Positions 17,110 through 25,880 of a DNA stretch of 56,361 nt are shown in pieces. Location of the stretch: NCBI GenBank assembly GCA_903960135.1, contig CAJBZP010000051.1, positions 1-56,361 on the forward strand. Direction: 5' to 3'. This stretch comes from an uncultured Actinomycetes bacterium (GTDB taxonomy: Bacteria > Actinomycetota > Actinomycetes > S36-B12). Made by a program: the position numbers and the translations under genes. The stretch's first letter is position 1; every line of letters begins with the position of its first letter. The notes under the pieces were generated by a model. That model was given only the letters and a program-made list of their open reading frames with translations. It ran no database searches and had not been told where the DNA came from.

Positions 17110-17829
17110 TTGGCAATCGAGGCGGTAATTTTCGATTGGGGCGGCACTCTCACGCCATGGCATGACATCGATCTCTTCTCGCAGTGGTACGCCTACGCCG
17201 AGACTTATGATCCACCACATGCAGCAGCATTGGCCCAGCAACTTTTCGACGCCGAGAGCAACCGCTGGCGATTGCAGCGAGAATCAGGCGGCGCCACCAG
17301 TACCGGGGCCCTCGACAGTATCTTCATCTCCCTAGGCATCGATACTAAATCGGCTGCACACTTCGGGGCTTTATCGAAATACCTCGACTTTTGGGCCCCC
17401 CATACTCTTGCTGACCCGCAGGCGGCTGAGGTGCTCGGGCAGTTGCGGTCCGATGGACTAGCAATCGGGGTCTTGAGCAATACATTGTGGCCGCGCACGC
17501 ATCACCAAGAGGTGTTCGAGCGAGATAATCTCGCGAACCTAATTGACGAGTCCTGCTACACAAGTGAAATGGATGTCGCGAAACCACATCGTGAGGCTTT
17601 CATGTTGATAGCCGCCCAACTCGAAGTTGATCCGGAACAATGTGTTTTCGTCGGTGATCGCATCTGGGATGACGTTTATGGTGCGCAGCAGGTTGGTATG
17701 CGCGCCATCTGGATTCCGCATTCAAAGGTACCCAGTGAACATATCCCAGATGGCGATGCGGTACCTGATGCAATTGCCAATGGTCTCATCGAGGTGTTGG
17801 CTATCGTTCGCCAATGGCGTTCAGTCTGA
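17110..17829 (+). CDS. HAD-superfamily hydrolase
   Basis: A 239-residue haloacid-dehalogenase-fold phosphatase. Motif I is FDWGGTL (residues 8-14). The nucleophile aspartate is present, but the usual second aspartate of DxDGT is a glycine, as in some HAD subgroups, so acid-base catalysis may differ. Motif II is VLSNT near residue 122, the motif III lysine is in AKPHREAF near residue 157, and motif IV is VFVGDRIWDDVYGA near residue 179. The TTG at 17110 directly before AIEAVIFD is the only sensible start. It lies three bases after the proS stop. Substrate unknown. Confidence 0.82.
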   Translation: MAIEAVIFDWGGTLTPWHDIDLFSQWYAYAETYDPPHAAALAQQLFDAESNRWRLQRESGGATSTGALDSIFISLGIDTKSAAHFGALSKYLDFWAPHTLADPQAAEVLGQLRSDGLAIGVLSNTLWPRTHHQEVFERDNLANLIDESCYTSEMDVAKPHREAFMLIAAQLEVDPEQCVFVGDRIWDDVYGAQQVGMRAIWIPHSKVPSEHIPDGDAVPDAIANGLIEVLAIVRQWRSV

Positions 17830-17838
17830 TTACTTGAA

Positions 17839-18645
17839 GTGGAGATCCTCGCCTTTGAGATAGCTGGGCTTGACCTGACCACCATCATCTTGCTGTGTGT
17901 TGCGGCCGCGGCGGCCGGTTGGGTCGATGCCATTAGCGGCGGCGGTGGGCTACTTCAACTGCCGGCCTTGTTGGTCGCGATGCCGGCCGGCGAGCCGGCA
18001 GTTGCCTTGGGCACAAACAAGCTATCCAGCATCATTGGCACTAGCGGTGCAGCATGGACTTACCTAAGGCAAGTAAAGCCGGATTTGCGTACCGCGCTAC
18101 CGATGGCGGTCGCCGCATTCATCGGATCGGCGATCGGGGCGTCATTTGCCAGTCGGATTCCGGCCGGTACCTTTCGGCCGGTCATCCTTGTGCTGCTGGT
18201 ATTTGTCTGGTTTTGGACCCTGCTTCGCCCCCAACTTGGGCAAGTTCAAGCGTTGCGCTGGCATGGAAAGCGCCGGCACTATGTGATTGCGGTGGTGGCC
18301 GGGTTCGTCATCGGCGGTTACGACGGGCTATTTGGCCCTGGCACCGGATCGTTCCTGCTCATTTTGCTGGTGGCCATTCTCGGGTATTCATTCCTGCAGG
18401 CCTCCGCGACCGCGAAGATCGTCAATGTCGGGACCAATGCCGCTGCGCTGATCGTGTTCGGACTCACCGGTTCGGTACTTTGGCTCCTGGGCCTCTTGAT
18501 GGGTCTATGCAACCTGTTGGGTGCACTAATCGGTGCGCGAACTGCAATCAAACGGGGGAGTGGCTTCGTCCGCATCGTGTTCCTAGTGGTAGTTGCGGTC
18601 CTGATTATTCGACTCGGGTGGGATGTCTTTTACCCTTCGAGATAA
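17839..18645 (+). CDS. TauE/SafE-family membrane exporter
   Basis: A 268-residue integral membrane protein of the TSUP (sulfite/organoanion) family. About eight hydrophobic helices are arranged as two repeats. Each repeat has the family signature: AGWVDAISGGGGLLQLPAL near residue 27 and GGYDGLFGPGTGSFLL near residue 157. The substrate (sulfite, sulfoacetate, thiosulfate or other anion) cannot be told. GTG start with TTGAAG just upstream. The 3' end carries a 10-bp perfect tandem duplication that begins within the last sense codon and covers the stop. Confidence 0.87.
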   Translation: MEILAFEIAGLDLTTIILLCVAAAAAGWVDAISGGGGLLQLPALLVAMPAGEPAVALGTNKLSSIIGTSGAAWTYLRQVKPDLRTALPMAVAAFIGSAIGASFASRIPAGTFRPVILVLLVFVWFWTLLRPQLGQVQALRWHGKRRHYVIAVVAGFVIGGYDGLFGPGTGSFLLILLVAILGYSFLQASATAKIVNVGTNAAALIVFGLTGSVLWLLGLLMGLCNLLGALIGARTAIKRGSGFVRIVFLVVVAVLIIRLGWDVFYPSR

Positions 18646-18660
18646 GTAAAGATAAGTAAA
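18641..18660. repeat. 10-bp tandem duplication across the tauE stop
   Basis: GATAAGTAAA occurs twice, perfectly, at 18641-18650 and 18651-18660. The first copy includes the TAA stop codon. Confidence 0.9.
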
Positions 18661-19062
18661 TTAGGCCCCGTGCGGGAATGCCTGGGATGGTGCTCCCCAG
18701 ACCACGGCTCGAGTAGCGCATTCACTTGCCGCAAGTACGGCATCAGCCCGCTCATCGCCGGTAGCGGCCGCAGCGAGATCGGCATACACCACAACGAGGC
18801 GATTCTCAACGAGTTGGGCCAAGTGAACTGCCTGCTGGCTGTCGGTAACCGGATAGGGGAAGTCGTAGGCGATAGCGGCAGTAGGTGTAGTGCCTGCAGG
18901 TAGAACCGCTGCTAGGCGGTCGCGCCAAGATTGGTGGGCTCGTAGTGCTGCGAGGGCCCTGCGGTGGTCAGTGTTGGACAGCACGGCGCTAATGACCCCG
19001 TACGCATAGATCGCCGCATCCTCGCCGGCGACCGCGATCGCCCGCGCCTCCTGGCTGCTCAT
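18661..19062 (-). CDS. DUF4439 ferritin-like domain protein
   Basis: A 133-residue, mostly helical, alanine-rich protein matching the DUF4439 ferritin-like pattern: AIYAYGVISAVL near the N-terminus and HQSWRDRL in the middle. It starts inside the stop of the lipoprotein gene upstream (ATGA overlap), so the two are coupled. This gene pair next to rimP/nusA is familiar from other actinobacteria. No di-iron ligand set can be confirmed by eye. Function unknown. Confidence 0.8.
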   Translation of the reverse strand: MSSQEARAIAVAGEDAAIYAYGVISAVLSNTDHRRALAALRAHQSWRDRLAAVLPAGTTPTAAIAYDFPYPVTDSQQAVHLAQLVENRLVVVYADLAAAATGDERADAVLAASECATRAVVWGAPSQAFPHGA

Positions 19063-19574
19063 TGGCCTTCGCCGATTGACTTCAACACTGCAATATGTGA
19101 CGCCTCGGAGGCCGCGATGAAAGTCAAAGTGCGCACGAACTCGGGCTCACTGGCTAGCTGGCAGGACTCACGGCGTTCAGCAGCCGCGGTCAGCTCGGCC
19201 TGCCGAAGTGCGCCGAGTGCTGACCTAATGTCACTGGGTGGTGCCAGAGCGGGTGGATCTGCCACTTCCACCCCCGTAGCCGCTAGATGTTCCTCATGCT
19301 GTTGCAGTAGGGGTTGAAGCCTGGGTGCCAATTGCGGGTGGGCGGCGATGATTTCGGTGTACCGCGCGATCAAGTTGCGCTCGGAGGTAGCCACGTCGAG
19401 ATAGACAAGATTCCCGTCCGCTGGCAGGCTCGTTGTGGTCGCACTAGGGGCATCGGCAGTAGAGCCGCAGGCGGTCAAAGCCCCGACCGCGCCCACCGCG
19501 AGCGTGGTCCCAGCGCAGCGCCTCAGCAATTGCCGCCGGGTTATGGCAGTTGCCTGGTCCATCTGGGGCGACAT
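19059..19574 (-). CDS. Tat-exported lipoprotein with ferritin-like helices
   Basis: A 171-residue exported protein. The N-terminus has a twin-arginine motif (TRRQLLRR), a hydrophobic core and a lipobox (LTAC, cysteine near residue 35), so it is probably a Tat-secreted lipoprotein on the outer face of the membrane. The mature part is helical with H/E-rich segments (QQHEEHLAAT, ASEASHIAVLKS) like ferritin-like domains. It is coupled to the downstream DUF4439 gene. The ATG at 19574 is my choice; 19562 and the longer frame at 19622 are alternatives. No clear ribosome site was found. Confidence 0.75.
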   Translation of the reverse strand: MSPQMDQATAITRRQLLRRCAGTTLAVGAVGALTACGSTADAPSATTTSLPADGNLVYLDVATSERNLIARYTEIIAAHPQLAPRLQPLLQQHEEHLAATGVEVADPPALAPPSDIRSALGALRQAELTAAAERRESCQLASEPEFVRTLTFIAASEASHIAVLKSIGEGQ

Positions 19575-19673
19575 AAGGACAACTGTGTCAGGTGAGTGGG
19601 TAGACTCTCGACCGCAACACAAATAATTGGTCCACCAAACAGAATCAGCACTGATGTCGAGGCAGGAGGCGCC

Positions 19674-20159
19674 ATGGCCGCGTCAGCCAGTGTCTTGCTG
19701 GAGGGAATTCGCTCGGCATTGTCCGAATCCGGGGTGGATGTTGAAGATGTGCACGTTCAACAGGCCGGGCGCCGTGAAATCGTGCGGGTGGTCGTTGATC
19801 GTGACGGCGGGGTGGACCTAGACCAAGTTGCTGAGGTGAGCCGAAAGATTTCGGAGCTGTTCGACAGCTCGCCTCTTGCCGATCAGTTTGCGGGAACTTT
19901 TGTACTTGAAGTGTCCTCGCCGGGTGTTGACCGGCCACTCACTGAGTCAAAACACTGGCGGCGCGCGCTCAAACGCAATGTTGACGTGCATCTGTTGAAT
20001 AATTCGACGATCACGGGGCGGATTCTCGAGGTTGGCGACACCGAGGTGATCTTGCAGACTTCCGAAGTTGAGCCCGTTGTGATTGCGTTTGCAGACATAG
20101 CCAGAGGCTTGGTGCAAGTTGAGTTCACTGCGACGGCTGCTGAAACGGATGAGGGATAA
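19674..20159 (+). CDS. rimP: Ribosome maturation factor RimP
   Basis: A 161-residue cytoplasmic 30S maturation factor. The N-terminal domain has the family pattern REIVRVVVDRDGGVDLDQV near residue 38 and EVSSPGVDRPL near residue 80. The C-terminal SH3-like domain follows (ITGRILEVGDTEVIL). The ATG at 19674 has a strong GGAGG five bases upstream. A possible -10, TAGACT, is at 19601-19606. It heads the rimP–nusA–ylxR–infB cluster, and nusA begins two bases after its stop. Confidence 0.94.
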   Translation: MAASASVLLEGIRSALSESGVDVEDVHVQQAGRREIVRVVVDRDGGVDLDQVAEVSRKISELFDSSPLADQFAGTFVLEVSSPGVDRPLTESKHWRRALKRNVDVHLLNNSTITGRILEVGDTEVILQTSEVEPVVIAFADIARGLVQVEFTATAAETDEG

Positions 20160-20161
20160 TT

Positions 20162-21175
20162 ATGGACATTGACGTAAGCGCCCTTAAAGCCTTGGTGCGA
20201 GAAAAGGATTTATCACTAGATGTAGTTGTCGAGACCATCGAGCAGGCCCTGCACGTGGCTTATATGCACACCGAGGGAGCGGCCGAGCGAGCGCGGGTCA
20301 CGGTGGATCGCAAGACCGGACACGTAGTAGTGATGGCAAGTGAGCGTGATGCAGAAGGCAACGTAATCCGCGAGTACGACGACACTCCTGAAGGTTTCGG
20401 CCGCATCGCGGCAACAACGGCGCGACAGGTGCTGCTAACTCGATTGCGTGAGGCCGAAGATGACGTCACCTTGATTGAGTTCACCGGGCGAGAAGGCGAT
20501 TTAGTCTCCGGGGTGGTGCAGCAGACCAGTAATCCGAAAATGGTGCGAATAGATATTGGAAAAGTGGAGGCGAATTTGCCCCCGGAGGAGCAAGCGCCCG
20601 GGGAGTCGTACCCGCACGGCGCTCGTTTTAAGTGCTTGGTTACAGCAGTGCGAAAGGGCTTCAAGGGCCCACAGGTGACGGTGTCCAGAACGCATCCGAA
20701 TTTGGTTAGGGCACTTTTTGCCCTCGAGGTGCCGGAGATCGCTGATGGCACGGTGCAGATCGCTGCGGTGGCCCGCGAAGCTGGTCACCGGACGAAGATT
20801 GCGGTGTTCTCAACGGTGCCCGGGGTCAATGCGAAAGGCTCATGTATTGGCCCGTTGGGCCAGCGGGTGCGCCAGGTGATGTCCGAGCTTGGTGGGGAGA
20901 AGATGGATATCGTCGATTTCAGCGAAGATCCGGCCGAAATGATCGCCCATGCGCTGTCTCCGGCACGGGTTTCCGGAGTGGTTATCGTGGACCCGGTGGC
21001 CCGGTCGGCGCGGGTCACGGTACCCGATTATCAGCTCTCCTTGGCAATTGGCCGCGAGGGGCAAAATGCCCGATTGGCAGCCCGACTCACCGGCTGGCGC
21101 ATAGATATCCGCTCCGATGGGGCCCCCACCGAGTCCGCCGCCGCGCACGAGGTGGGCCCGATTGACCCCGATTGA
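20162..21175 (+). CDS. nusA: Transcription termination/antitermination factor NusA
   Basis: An RNA-polymerase-binding factor of 337 residues. It has the N-terminal polymerase-binding domain (about 1-105), an S1 domain (about 110-180, EGDLVSGVVQQ), then KH1 and KH2 (GVNAKGSCIGPLGQRV near residue 220 and LAIGREGQNARLAARLTGW near residue 290). It lacks the acidic C-terminal repeats of enterobacterial NusA, as is normal in actinobacteria. The last codons and stop lie in a perfect 10-bp tandem duplication. As a result the C-terminus ends in a repeated P-I-D/P-D. Confidence 0.95.
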   Translation: MDIDVSALKALVREKDLSLDVVVETIEQALHVAYMHTEGAAERARVTVDRKTGHVVVMASERDAEGNVIREYDDTPEGFGRIAATTARQVLLTRLREAEDDVTLIEFTGREGDLVSGVVQQTSNPKMVRIDIGKVEANLPPEEQAPGESYPHGARFKCLVTAVRKGFKGPQVTVSRTHPNLVRALFALEVPEIADGTVQIAAVAREAGHRTKIAVFSTVPGVNAKGSCIGPLGQRVRQVMSELGGEKMDIVDFSEDPAEMIAHALSPARVSGVVIVDPVARSARVTVPDYQLSLAIGREGQNARLAARLTGWRIDIRSDGAPTESAAAHEVGPIDPD

Positions 21176-21176
21176 C
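21157..21176. repeat. 10-bp tandem duplication across the nusA stop
   Basis: CCCGATTGAC is repeated perfectly at 21157-21166 and 21167-21176. The second copy contains the TGA stop of nusA in frame. Confidence 0.9.
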
Positions 21177-21181
21177 CCAAA

Positions 21182-21493
21182 GTGAACCCGAGTGCGCCCG
21201 AGGTGGCGTCAGGTGACCTTGGTAAGGCGGTAGAGTCTGCAACTGGCGGCTCGCCCGGGCCGATACGAACCTGTATTGGTTGCCGGGGTCGTGCCGCCTC
21301 GTCCGATCTCCTAAGGGTGGTCGCGGTGGGTGGGGAGTGTCATCCCGATCCGGCCGCTCACTTACCGGGTCGGGGCGCATACATCCACCCAACGGTGGCT
21401 TGTTTTGACGCCGCGACTTCGCGACGAGCTTGGGTTCGCGCACTACGGGTATCAGGTCCGCTGGACTGTGCCCCGGTGCGTGCCCTGCTCTAG
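21182..21493 (+). CDS. ylxR: YlxR-family (DUF448) RNA-binding protein
   Basis: A small basic protein of 103 residues with the family signature PIRTCIGCRGRA near residue 27 and LPGRGAYIHP near residue 61. YlxR lies between nusA and infB in many bacteria and is thought to bind RNA or act as a nucleoid/RNA-associated regulator. The GTG at 21182 is six bases after the nusA stop. The about 25 residues before the signature are poorly conserved, so a later start is possible. Confidence 0.88.
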   Translation: MNPSAPEVASGDLGKAVESATGGSPGPIRTCIGCRGRAASSDLLRVVAVGGECHPDPAAHLPGRGAYIHPTVACFDAATSRRAWVRALRVSGPLDCAPVRALL

Positions 21494-21598
21494 CCCGGGT
21501 TGGTATCGGTTTAGGTGAACTAAGTAGGTCCAAGGCAACCGCCGCGGATGCATAACGAAGAGTTCGGGAGTTTGCGTTGAGGACATTCACCAAATGAA

Positions 21599-21692
21599 CG
21601 CGTTCGAAGTGACCGCGTTCGAAATGACTGCTCAGAAATGACGCTGCAATGAGGCGTCCTACGCACTGACGGTCCGGAGCAAGGCCCGGACC
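21599..21692 (+). promoter_or_regulatory. infB leader: direct repeats and hairpin next to the ribosome site
   Basis: The motif GCGTTCGAA followed by ATGAC or GTGAC occurs twice (from about 21600 and 21615), and an AATGAC recurs near 21646. A stem GGTCCGG (21671-21677) / CCGGACC (21686-21692) ends eight bases before the AGGAGA ribosome site of infB. This could modulate translation initiation. Confidence 0.4.
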
Positions 21693-21706
21693 AAGACAGG
21701 AGAATC

Positions 21707-24511
21707 GTGTCGAAGGTCCGGGTACATGAGCTCGCAAAGGAGCTCGGGGTTGAGAGCAAGGTCGTTCTCGCCAAACTGCAAGAGCTTGGGGAATTCGTAA
21801 AGTCGGCCTCATCTACGGTCGAAGCTCCGGTGGTGCGCAAGCTGAAAGAGGCCATGCCAGCGGCCGCGCCAAGTGATGCTCCCGCAGCTAAGGCTGTTGC
21901 GAAGAAGACTGCGAAGAAGACCACGGCCAAGAAGACCGCCGCGAGCGCTGACGGCGATGACATTGACCTCAGTGCCGCGCAAATGCCGGCTGTAGCAGCG
22001 CTAGCTGTCGAGCCGCCGCTGGCAACTCCACCGGCGCCACTGCCCGCGGTGGCGGTAAGTGAAGAGGCACCGGCCATTCCAGCTGGACGCCCCGTTGGGC
22101 CGCAACCTGGCGCACCTCGACCAGTCGGGCCGCGCCCGGGCAATAACCCGTTCGGCGGTAGCACCGGGATGGGTAGAACATCGGCGCCGCGTCCTGGCAA
22201 CAACCCATTTGGCACCAGCACCGGGATGGGTCGACCGGCGCCGAGCACCGGCGCGCCGGCACCAGGTGGCGCACCAGGTGGGGTGCCTGGCGCACCCCGG
22301 CCCGCAGCCTTCCCCAGCCGCCGACCAACAGGGCCCGGTGGGCCCGGTGGTCCCGGTGGTCCCGGTGGCGCAGGCCGTGGTCCCGGTGGGCCCGGTGGAT
22401 TTACGTCACGTGGGCCCGGTGGATCTGGTGGGCCCGGTGGATCTGGTGGTCCTGGCGGTTTCGCCGGTAGGACAGGAGCACCCGGTCGTGGTCCCGGTGG
22501 TCCTGGCGGACCCGGCGGGCCCGGTGGTCCTGGCGGGCCCGGTGGCTTCCCAGGTCGACCCGGTGCCGGCGGTCGCGGTACTACCGCTGGAGCCTTTGGT
22601 AGGCCAGGTGGCCGGCCCTCGCGTGGCCGCAAGTCCAAGCGCGCAAAGCGGCAAGAATTCGACAATATGCAGGCACCATCCCTTAGCGGGGTGCGCATAA
22701 CCCGCGGCACCGGTGAAACCGTCCGATTGCCTCGTGGCGCGAGCCTGACCGACTTCGCGGACAAAATCGATGCGATGCCGGCCGATCTGGTGAAGGTACT
22801 CATTGAGCTTGGCGAGATGGTTACCGCTACCCAGTCGATCGATGACGACACGCTTCGCTTGCTCGGCAGCGAACTCAACTATGACGTCGAGGTGGTATCA
22901 CCCGAGGATGAAGATCGTGAGCTGCTCGGCTCCTTCCAGCTTGAGTTCGGTGAAGATGAGGGCGTTGAAGCCGACCTCGTCATCCGCCCACCGGTCGTCA
23001 CCGTCATGGGGCACGTCGATCACGGCAAGACCCGTTTGCTCGATGCCATCCGCAAGACAAATGTCATCGGCGGTGAGGCCGGTGGTATTACCCAGCACAT
23101 TGGTGCCTACCAAGTTGCGACACAGACGGCAAGTGGTGAACGCAAAATCACCTTCATTGACACCCCGGGCCACGAGGCATTCACCGCGATGCGGGCGCGT
23201 GGTGCGCAGGTAACAGATATTTCAATTCTGGTGGTTGCGGCCGATGACGGTGTTAAGCCTCAAACGATCGAGGCACTCAATCACGCGCAGGCAGCGGGTG
23301 TGCCGATCGTCGTCGCGGTCAACAAGGTTGATAAAGAGGGCGCAGATCCACTCAAGGTGCGCACCCAATTGACCGAGTACGGCCTGGTTGCGGAGGAGTT
23401 CGGTGGCGACACCATGTTCGTCGACGTCTCGGCGAAGGCGGGTACCGGACTCGAAAGCCTGCTAGATGCCGTGCTGTTGACGGCGGATGCAGCACTCGAT
23501 CTTCGTGCCAACCCGAATCAAGATGCCCAAGGTGTGGCAATCGAAGCACACCTTGACCGTGGGCGTGGCCCAGTCGCCACGGTCCTGGTTCAGCGCGGAA
23601 CCCTGCGTGCCGGCGACTCCATCGTCGCTGGTGATGCGTTCGGTCGGGTTCGGGCGATGCTTGATGACGACGGCAACGTTGTTGAAGTGGCCGGACCATC
23701 TTTCCCAGTCCAAGTGCTTGGTCTGACTTCGGTGCCAGGTGCCGGCGACAGCTTCCTCGTAGTCTCTGAGGATCGAATAGCTAGGCAGATTGCGCAAACC
23801 CGGCAGGCCCGCGAACGCAATGCGATGCTCGCGAAGAATCGCGTGAAGCGTTCCCTCGAAGACTTCCTCGAGTCAATTGAGAAGGGTGAGGTTGCTGAAC
23901 TCACCCTCATCATCAAGGGCGATGTGTCGGGCTCGGTGGAAGCCCTCGAGGATGCGTTGCTCAAAATCGATGTGGGTGAGGAGGTCTCGCTGCGGGTCAT
24001 CCATCGCGGTGTTGGCGCGATCACCAAGAACGATGTCACGCTCGCAAGTGCATCCAAAGCGGTCATCATCGGCTTTAACGTACGGCCGGAAGGCAAAGTC
24101 GCTGAACAAGCTGCGCAAGAAGGCGTTGATGTCCGTTACTACAGCGTCATCTACCAGGCGCTCGACGAAGTGGAATCAGCGCTCCGTGGCCTACTTAAGC
24201 CGGAGTACGAAGAGGCCCAGCTCGGCACCGCTCAGGTGCGTGAGGTCTTCAAGTCCTCCAAGTTCGGCACCATCGTTGGTTGCGTCGTGAAGACCGGCGA
24301 GATCCGACGTAACTCAAAGGCGCGGTTGGTTCGCGACGGCACTGTGGTTGCTGACAACCTCTCAATCGCAACACTGCGCAGGTTCAAAGATGATGTCACC
24401 GAAGTCCGCGAGGGCTTTGAGTGCGGTATCAACCTCGGGTCGTATCAAGACCTCAAGGCTGACGACATCATCGAGACCTTTGAGATGCGTGAGATCCCGC
24501 GAAAGGCGTAG
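21707..24511 (+). CDS. infB: Translation initiation factor IF-2
   Basis: A 934-residue GTPase that places initiator tRNA on the 30S subunit. The N-terminal IF2N domain starts [18 protein letters not shown] long disordered Ala/Pro/Lys then Gly/Pro/Arg-rich linker follows (about residues 45-320), with dense GGPGGP repeats at about 207-290. The G domain has GHVDHGKT near residue 434, the DTPGHEAF switch and NKVDKEG. Domains II-IV follow to the end, including [11 protein letters not shown]. The GTG at 21707 is preceded by AGGAGA. The Gly-rich section makes the antisense strand read as collagen-like, which is a composition artefact. Confidence 0.96.
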   Translation: MSKVRVHELAKELGVESKVVLAKLQELGEFVKSASSTVEAPVVRKLKEAMPAAAPSDAPAAKAVAKKTAKKTTAKKTAASADGDDIDLSAAQMPAVAALAVEPPLATPPAPLPAVAVSEEAPAIPAGRPVGPQPGAPRPVGPRPGNNPFGGSTGMGRTSAPRPGNNPFGTSTGMGRPAPSTGAPAPGGAPGGVPGAPRPAAFPSRRPTGPGGPGGPGGPGGAGRGPGGPGGFTSRGPGGSGGPGGSGGPGGFAGRTGAPGRGPGGPGGPGGPGGPGGPGGFPGRPGAGGRGTTAGAFGRPGGRPSRGRKSKRAKRQEFDNMQAPSLSGVRITRGTGETVRLPRGASLTDFADKIDAMPADLVKVLIELGEMVTATQSIDDDTLRLLGSELNYDVEVVSPEDEDRELLGSFQLEFGEDEGVEADLVIRPPVVTVMGHVDHGKTRLLDAIRKTNVIGGEAGGITQHIGAYQVATQTASGERKITFIDTPGHEAFTAMRARGAQVTDISILVVAADDGVKPQTIEALNHAQAAGVPIVVAVNKVDKEGADPLKVRTQLTEYGLVAEEFGGDTMFVDVSAKAGTGLESLLDAVLLTADAALDLRANPNQDAQGVAIEAHLDRGRGPVATVLVQRGTLRAGDSIVAGDAFGRVRAMLDDDGNVVEVAGPSFPVQVLGLTSVPGAGDSFLVVSEDRIARQIAQTRQARERNAMLAKNRVKRSLEDFLESIEKGEVAELTLIIKGDVSGSVEALEDALLKIDVGEEVSLRVIHRGVGAITKNDVTLASASKAVIIGFNVRPEGKVAEQAAQEGVDVRYYSVIYQALDEVESALRGLLKPEYEEAQLGTAQVREVFKSSKFGTIVGCVVKTGEIRRNSKARLVRDGTVVADNLSIATLRRFKDDVTEVREGFECGINLGSYQDLKADDIIETFEMREIPRKA

Positions 24512-24535
24512 TTGTCTGGGTGAAAGGGTGGGTAA

Positions 24536-24976
24536 ATGAGTAGCGAGGCTCGGCAGCGCAAGATGGCTGACCGCATCAAGGTGATTGTCGCCGAGTGCCT
24601 GGAAAAGCGGGTCAAGGACCCGCGACTGGGCTTCACGACTATTACCGATGTTCGGGTGACGACAGATCTGCGCGAGGCTTCGGTGTTTTATACGGTATAC
24701 GGCGATGATCAGGCGCGCACCGAGACAGCTGCTGCACTTGAGTCGGCCAAGGGGATCATTCGTTCGGAGGTTGGCCGCCAGACCGGGATCAAGTTCACGC
24801 CGACATTGGCATTCTTTCCAGATGCACTCCCGGAGAATGCCCAACATGTGGCCGAATTGCTGCAACGAGCAGCGGAGGCCGATGCGCAGGTGCACGCGCA
24901 AGCCGCTAACGCCACTTATGCCGGTGACGCTGATCCGTACCGAGCCCCACGCGGGGACGATTCAGAACTCCAATGA
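24536..24976 (+). CDS. rbfA: Ribosome-binding factor A
   Basis: A 146-residue 30S maturation factor with the KH-like fold: RVKDPRLGFTTITDVRVTTDLREASVFY near residue 24, then the helix/strand GRQTGIKFTPTLAFFPD. It has an extra charged C-terminal tail of about 25 residues. The start is 24 bases after infB, with a G-rich upstream stretch. The last four bases (ATGA) overlap the start of truB. The DHH-phosphoesterase and MATE genes often found here in actinobacteria are absent. Confidence 0.94.
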   Translation: MSSEARQRKMADRIKVIVAECLEKRVKDPRLGFTTITDVRVTTDLREASVFYTVYGDDQARTETAAALESAKGIIRSEVGRQTGIKFTPTLAFFPDALPENAQHVAELLQRAAEADAQVHAQAANATYAGDADPYRAPRGDDSELQ

Positions 24977-25863
24977 CTCCCGTCCCAATGACACCCGTAG
25001 GCGTCATTGTCGTCGATAAGCCAAGTGGTATCACGTCACATGACGTAGTTGCTAGAACGCGTAAGGCGCTGCAGACCCGAAAAGTTGGCCACGGGGGCAC
25101 CCTAGATCCGATGGCCACTGGGGTATTGCTGGTGGGGGTTGATCGCGCTACGCGACTACTTGGGTATCTGGCCAAGCAGGACAAGGTCTACCAGGCAACG
25201 ATTCGATTGGGCTCGACAACACTAACCGATGATTCGCAGGGGGAAACCTTGGCGAGGGCAAGTTCCAGTCAACTCGCCGTCATCGACGAGGCGGCAATTC
25301 TGCAAGGTATCGCGAAGTTGACCGGGGACATCTCCCAGGTTCCCAGTGCGATCAGCGCGATCAAGGTCGATGGCCGCCGGGCACATTCATTGGTGCGTTC
25401 GGGTGAGAGCGTTGTGCTCAAGGCGCGTGCGGTGACCGTTGAGAGTTTCGAGGTTAGCCGCCTGACATTTGATCCCGCTTGGGTTGATCTTGATATTGAA
25501 GTGGCGTGCTCAACTGGCACCTACATCCGGGCATTGGCCCGCGATCTGGGTTCTGGGCTCGGGGTGGGTGGCCACCTCACTGCCCTGCGCCGCACCCGGG
25601 TCGGCCCGTTCTCGGCCACCGAGGCTGTTGACCTCGAGGGCGTGACTTCGAAGTCGGTAATCTCAATGGGTGAAATTGCGCGCCGTGCGTTCGTGACTTG
25701 GGGGGTGGACGAAGCCGCAGCCGATGCGGTGGCCCACGGTCGGCGTATCGCATGGGAGCAGGACGACCTCGGGCCACTTGCGATCACCACGACCGCCGGT
25801 GACTTATTGGCCATTGCGGAGCACAACAATGGGCTTGCAAGTTATCTGGCTGTTTTCGTTTGA
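24973..25863 (+). CDS. truB: tRNA pseudouridine(55) synthase
   Basis: Makes pseudouridine 55 in the T-loop of tRNAs. The catalytic aspartate sits in KVGHGGTLDPMATGVL (near residue 46). The family motif VYQATIRLGSTTLTDDSQGE and CSTGTYIRALARDLG (near residue 180) follow. 296 residues, normal length. It overlaps rbfA by four bases. The final about 60 residues form the extra C-terminal domain typical of actinobacterial TruB. Confidence 0.95.
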   Translation: MTPVPMTPVGVIVVDKPSGITSHDVVARTRKALQTRKVGHGGTLDPMATGVLLVGVDRATRLLGYLAKQDKVYQATIRLGSTTLTDDSQGETLARASSSQLAVIDEAAILQGIAKLTGDISQVPSAISAIKVDGRRAHSLVRSGESVVLKARAVTVESFEVSRLTFDPAWVDLDIEVACSTGTYIRALARDLGSGLGVGGHLTALRRTRVGPFSATEAVDLEGVTSKSVISMGEIARRAFVTWGVDEAAADAVAHGRRIAWEQDDLGPLAITTTAGDLLAIAEHNNGLASYLAVFV

Positions 25864-25880
25864 CCTAGAGTGGTGTTGTT

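Noticed and set aside
18054-18659. 201-codon plus-strand frame inside the TauE gene
   Set aside because: It overlaps the exporter in another frame, and its sequence is rich in Arg, Gly and Cys without a recognisable domain.
21520-22878. Long minus-strand open frame with collagen-like PGPPGPP repeats
   Set aside because: It is the antisense of the Gly-Pro-rich linker of infB. The repeats come from GGTGGGCCC-type codons of IF-2, and there is no ribosome site.
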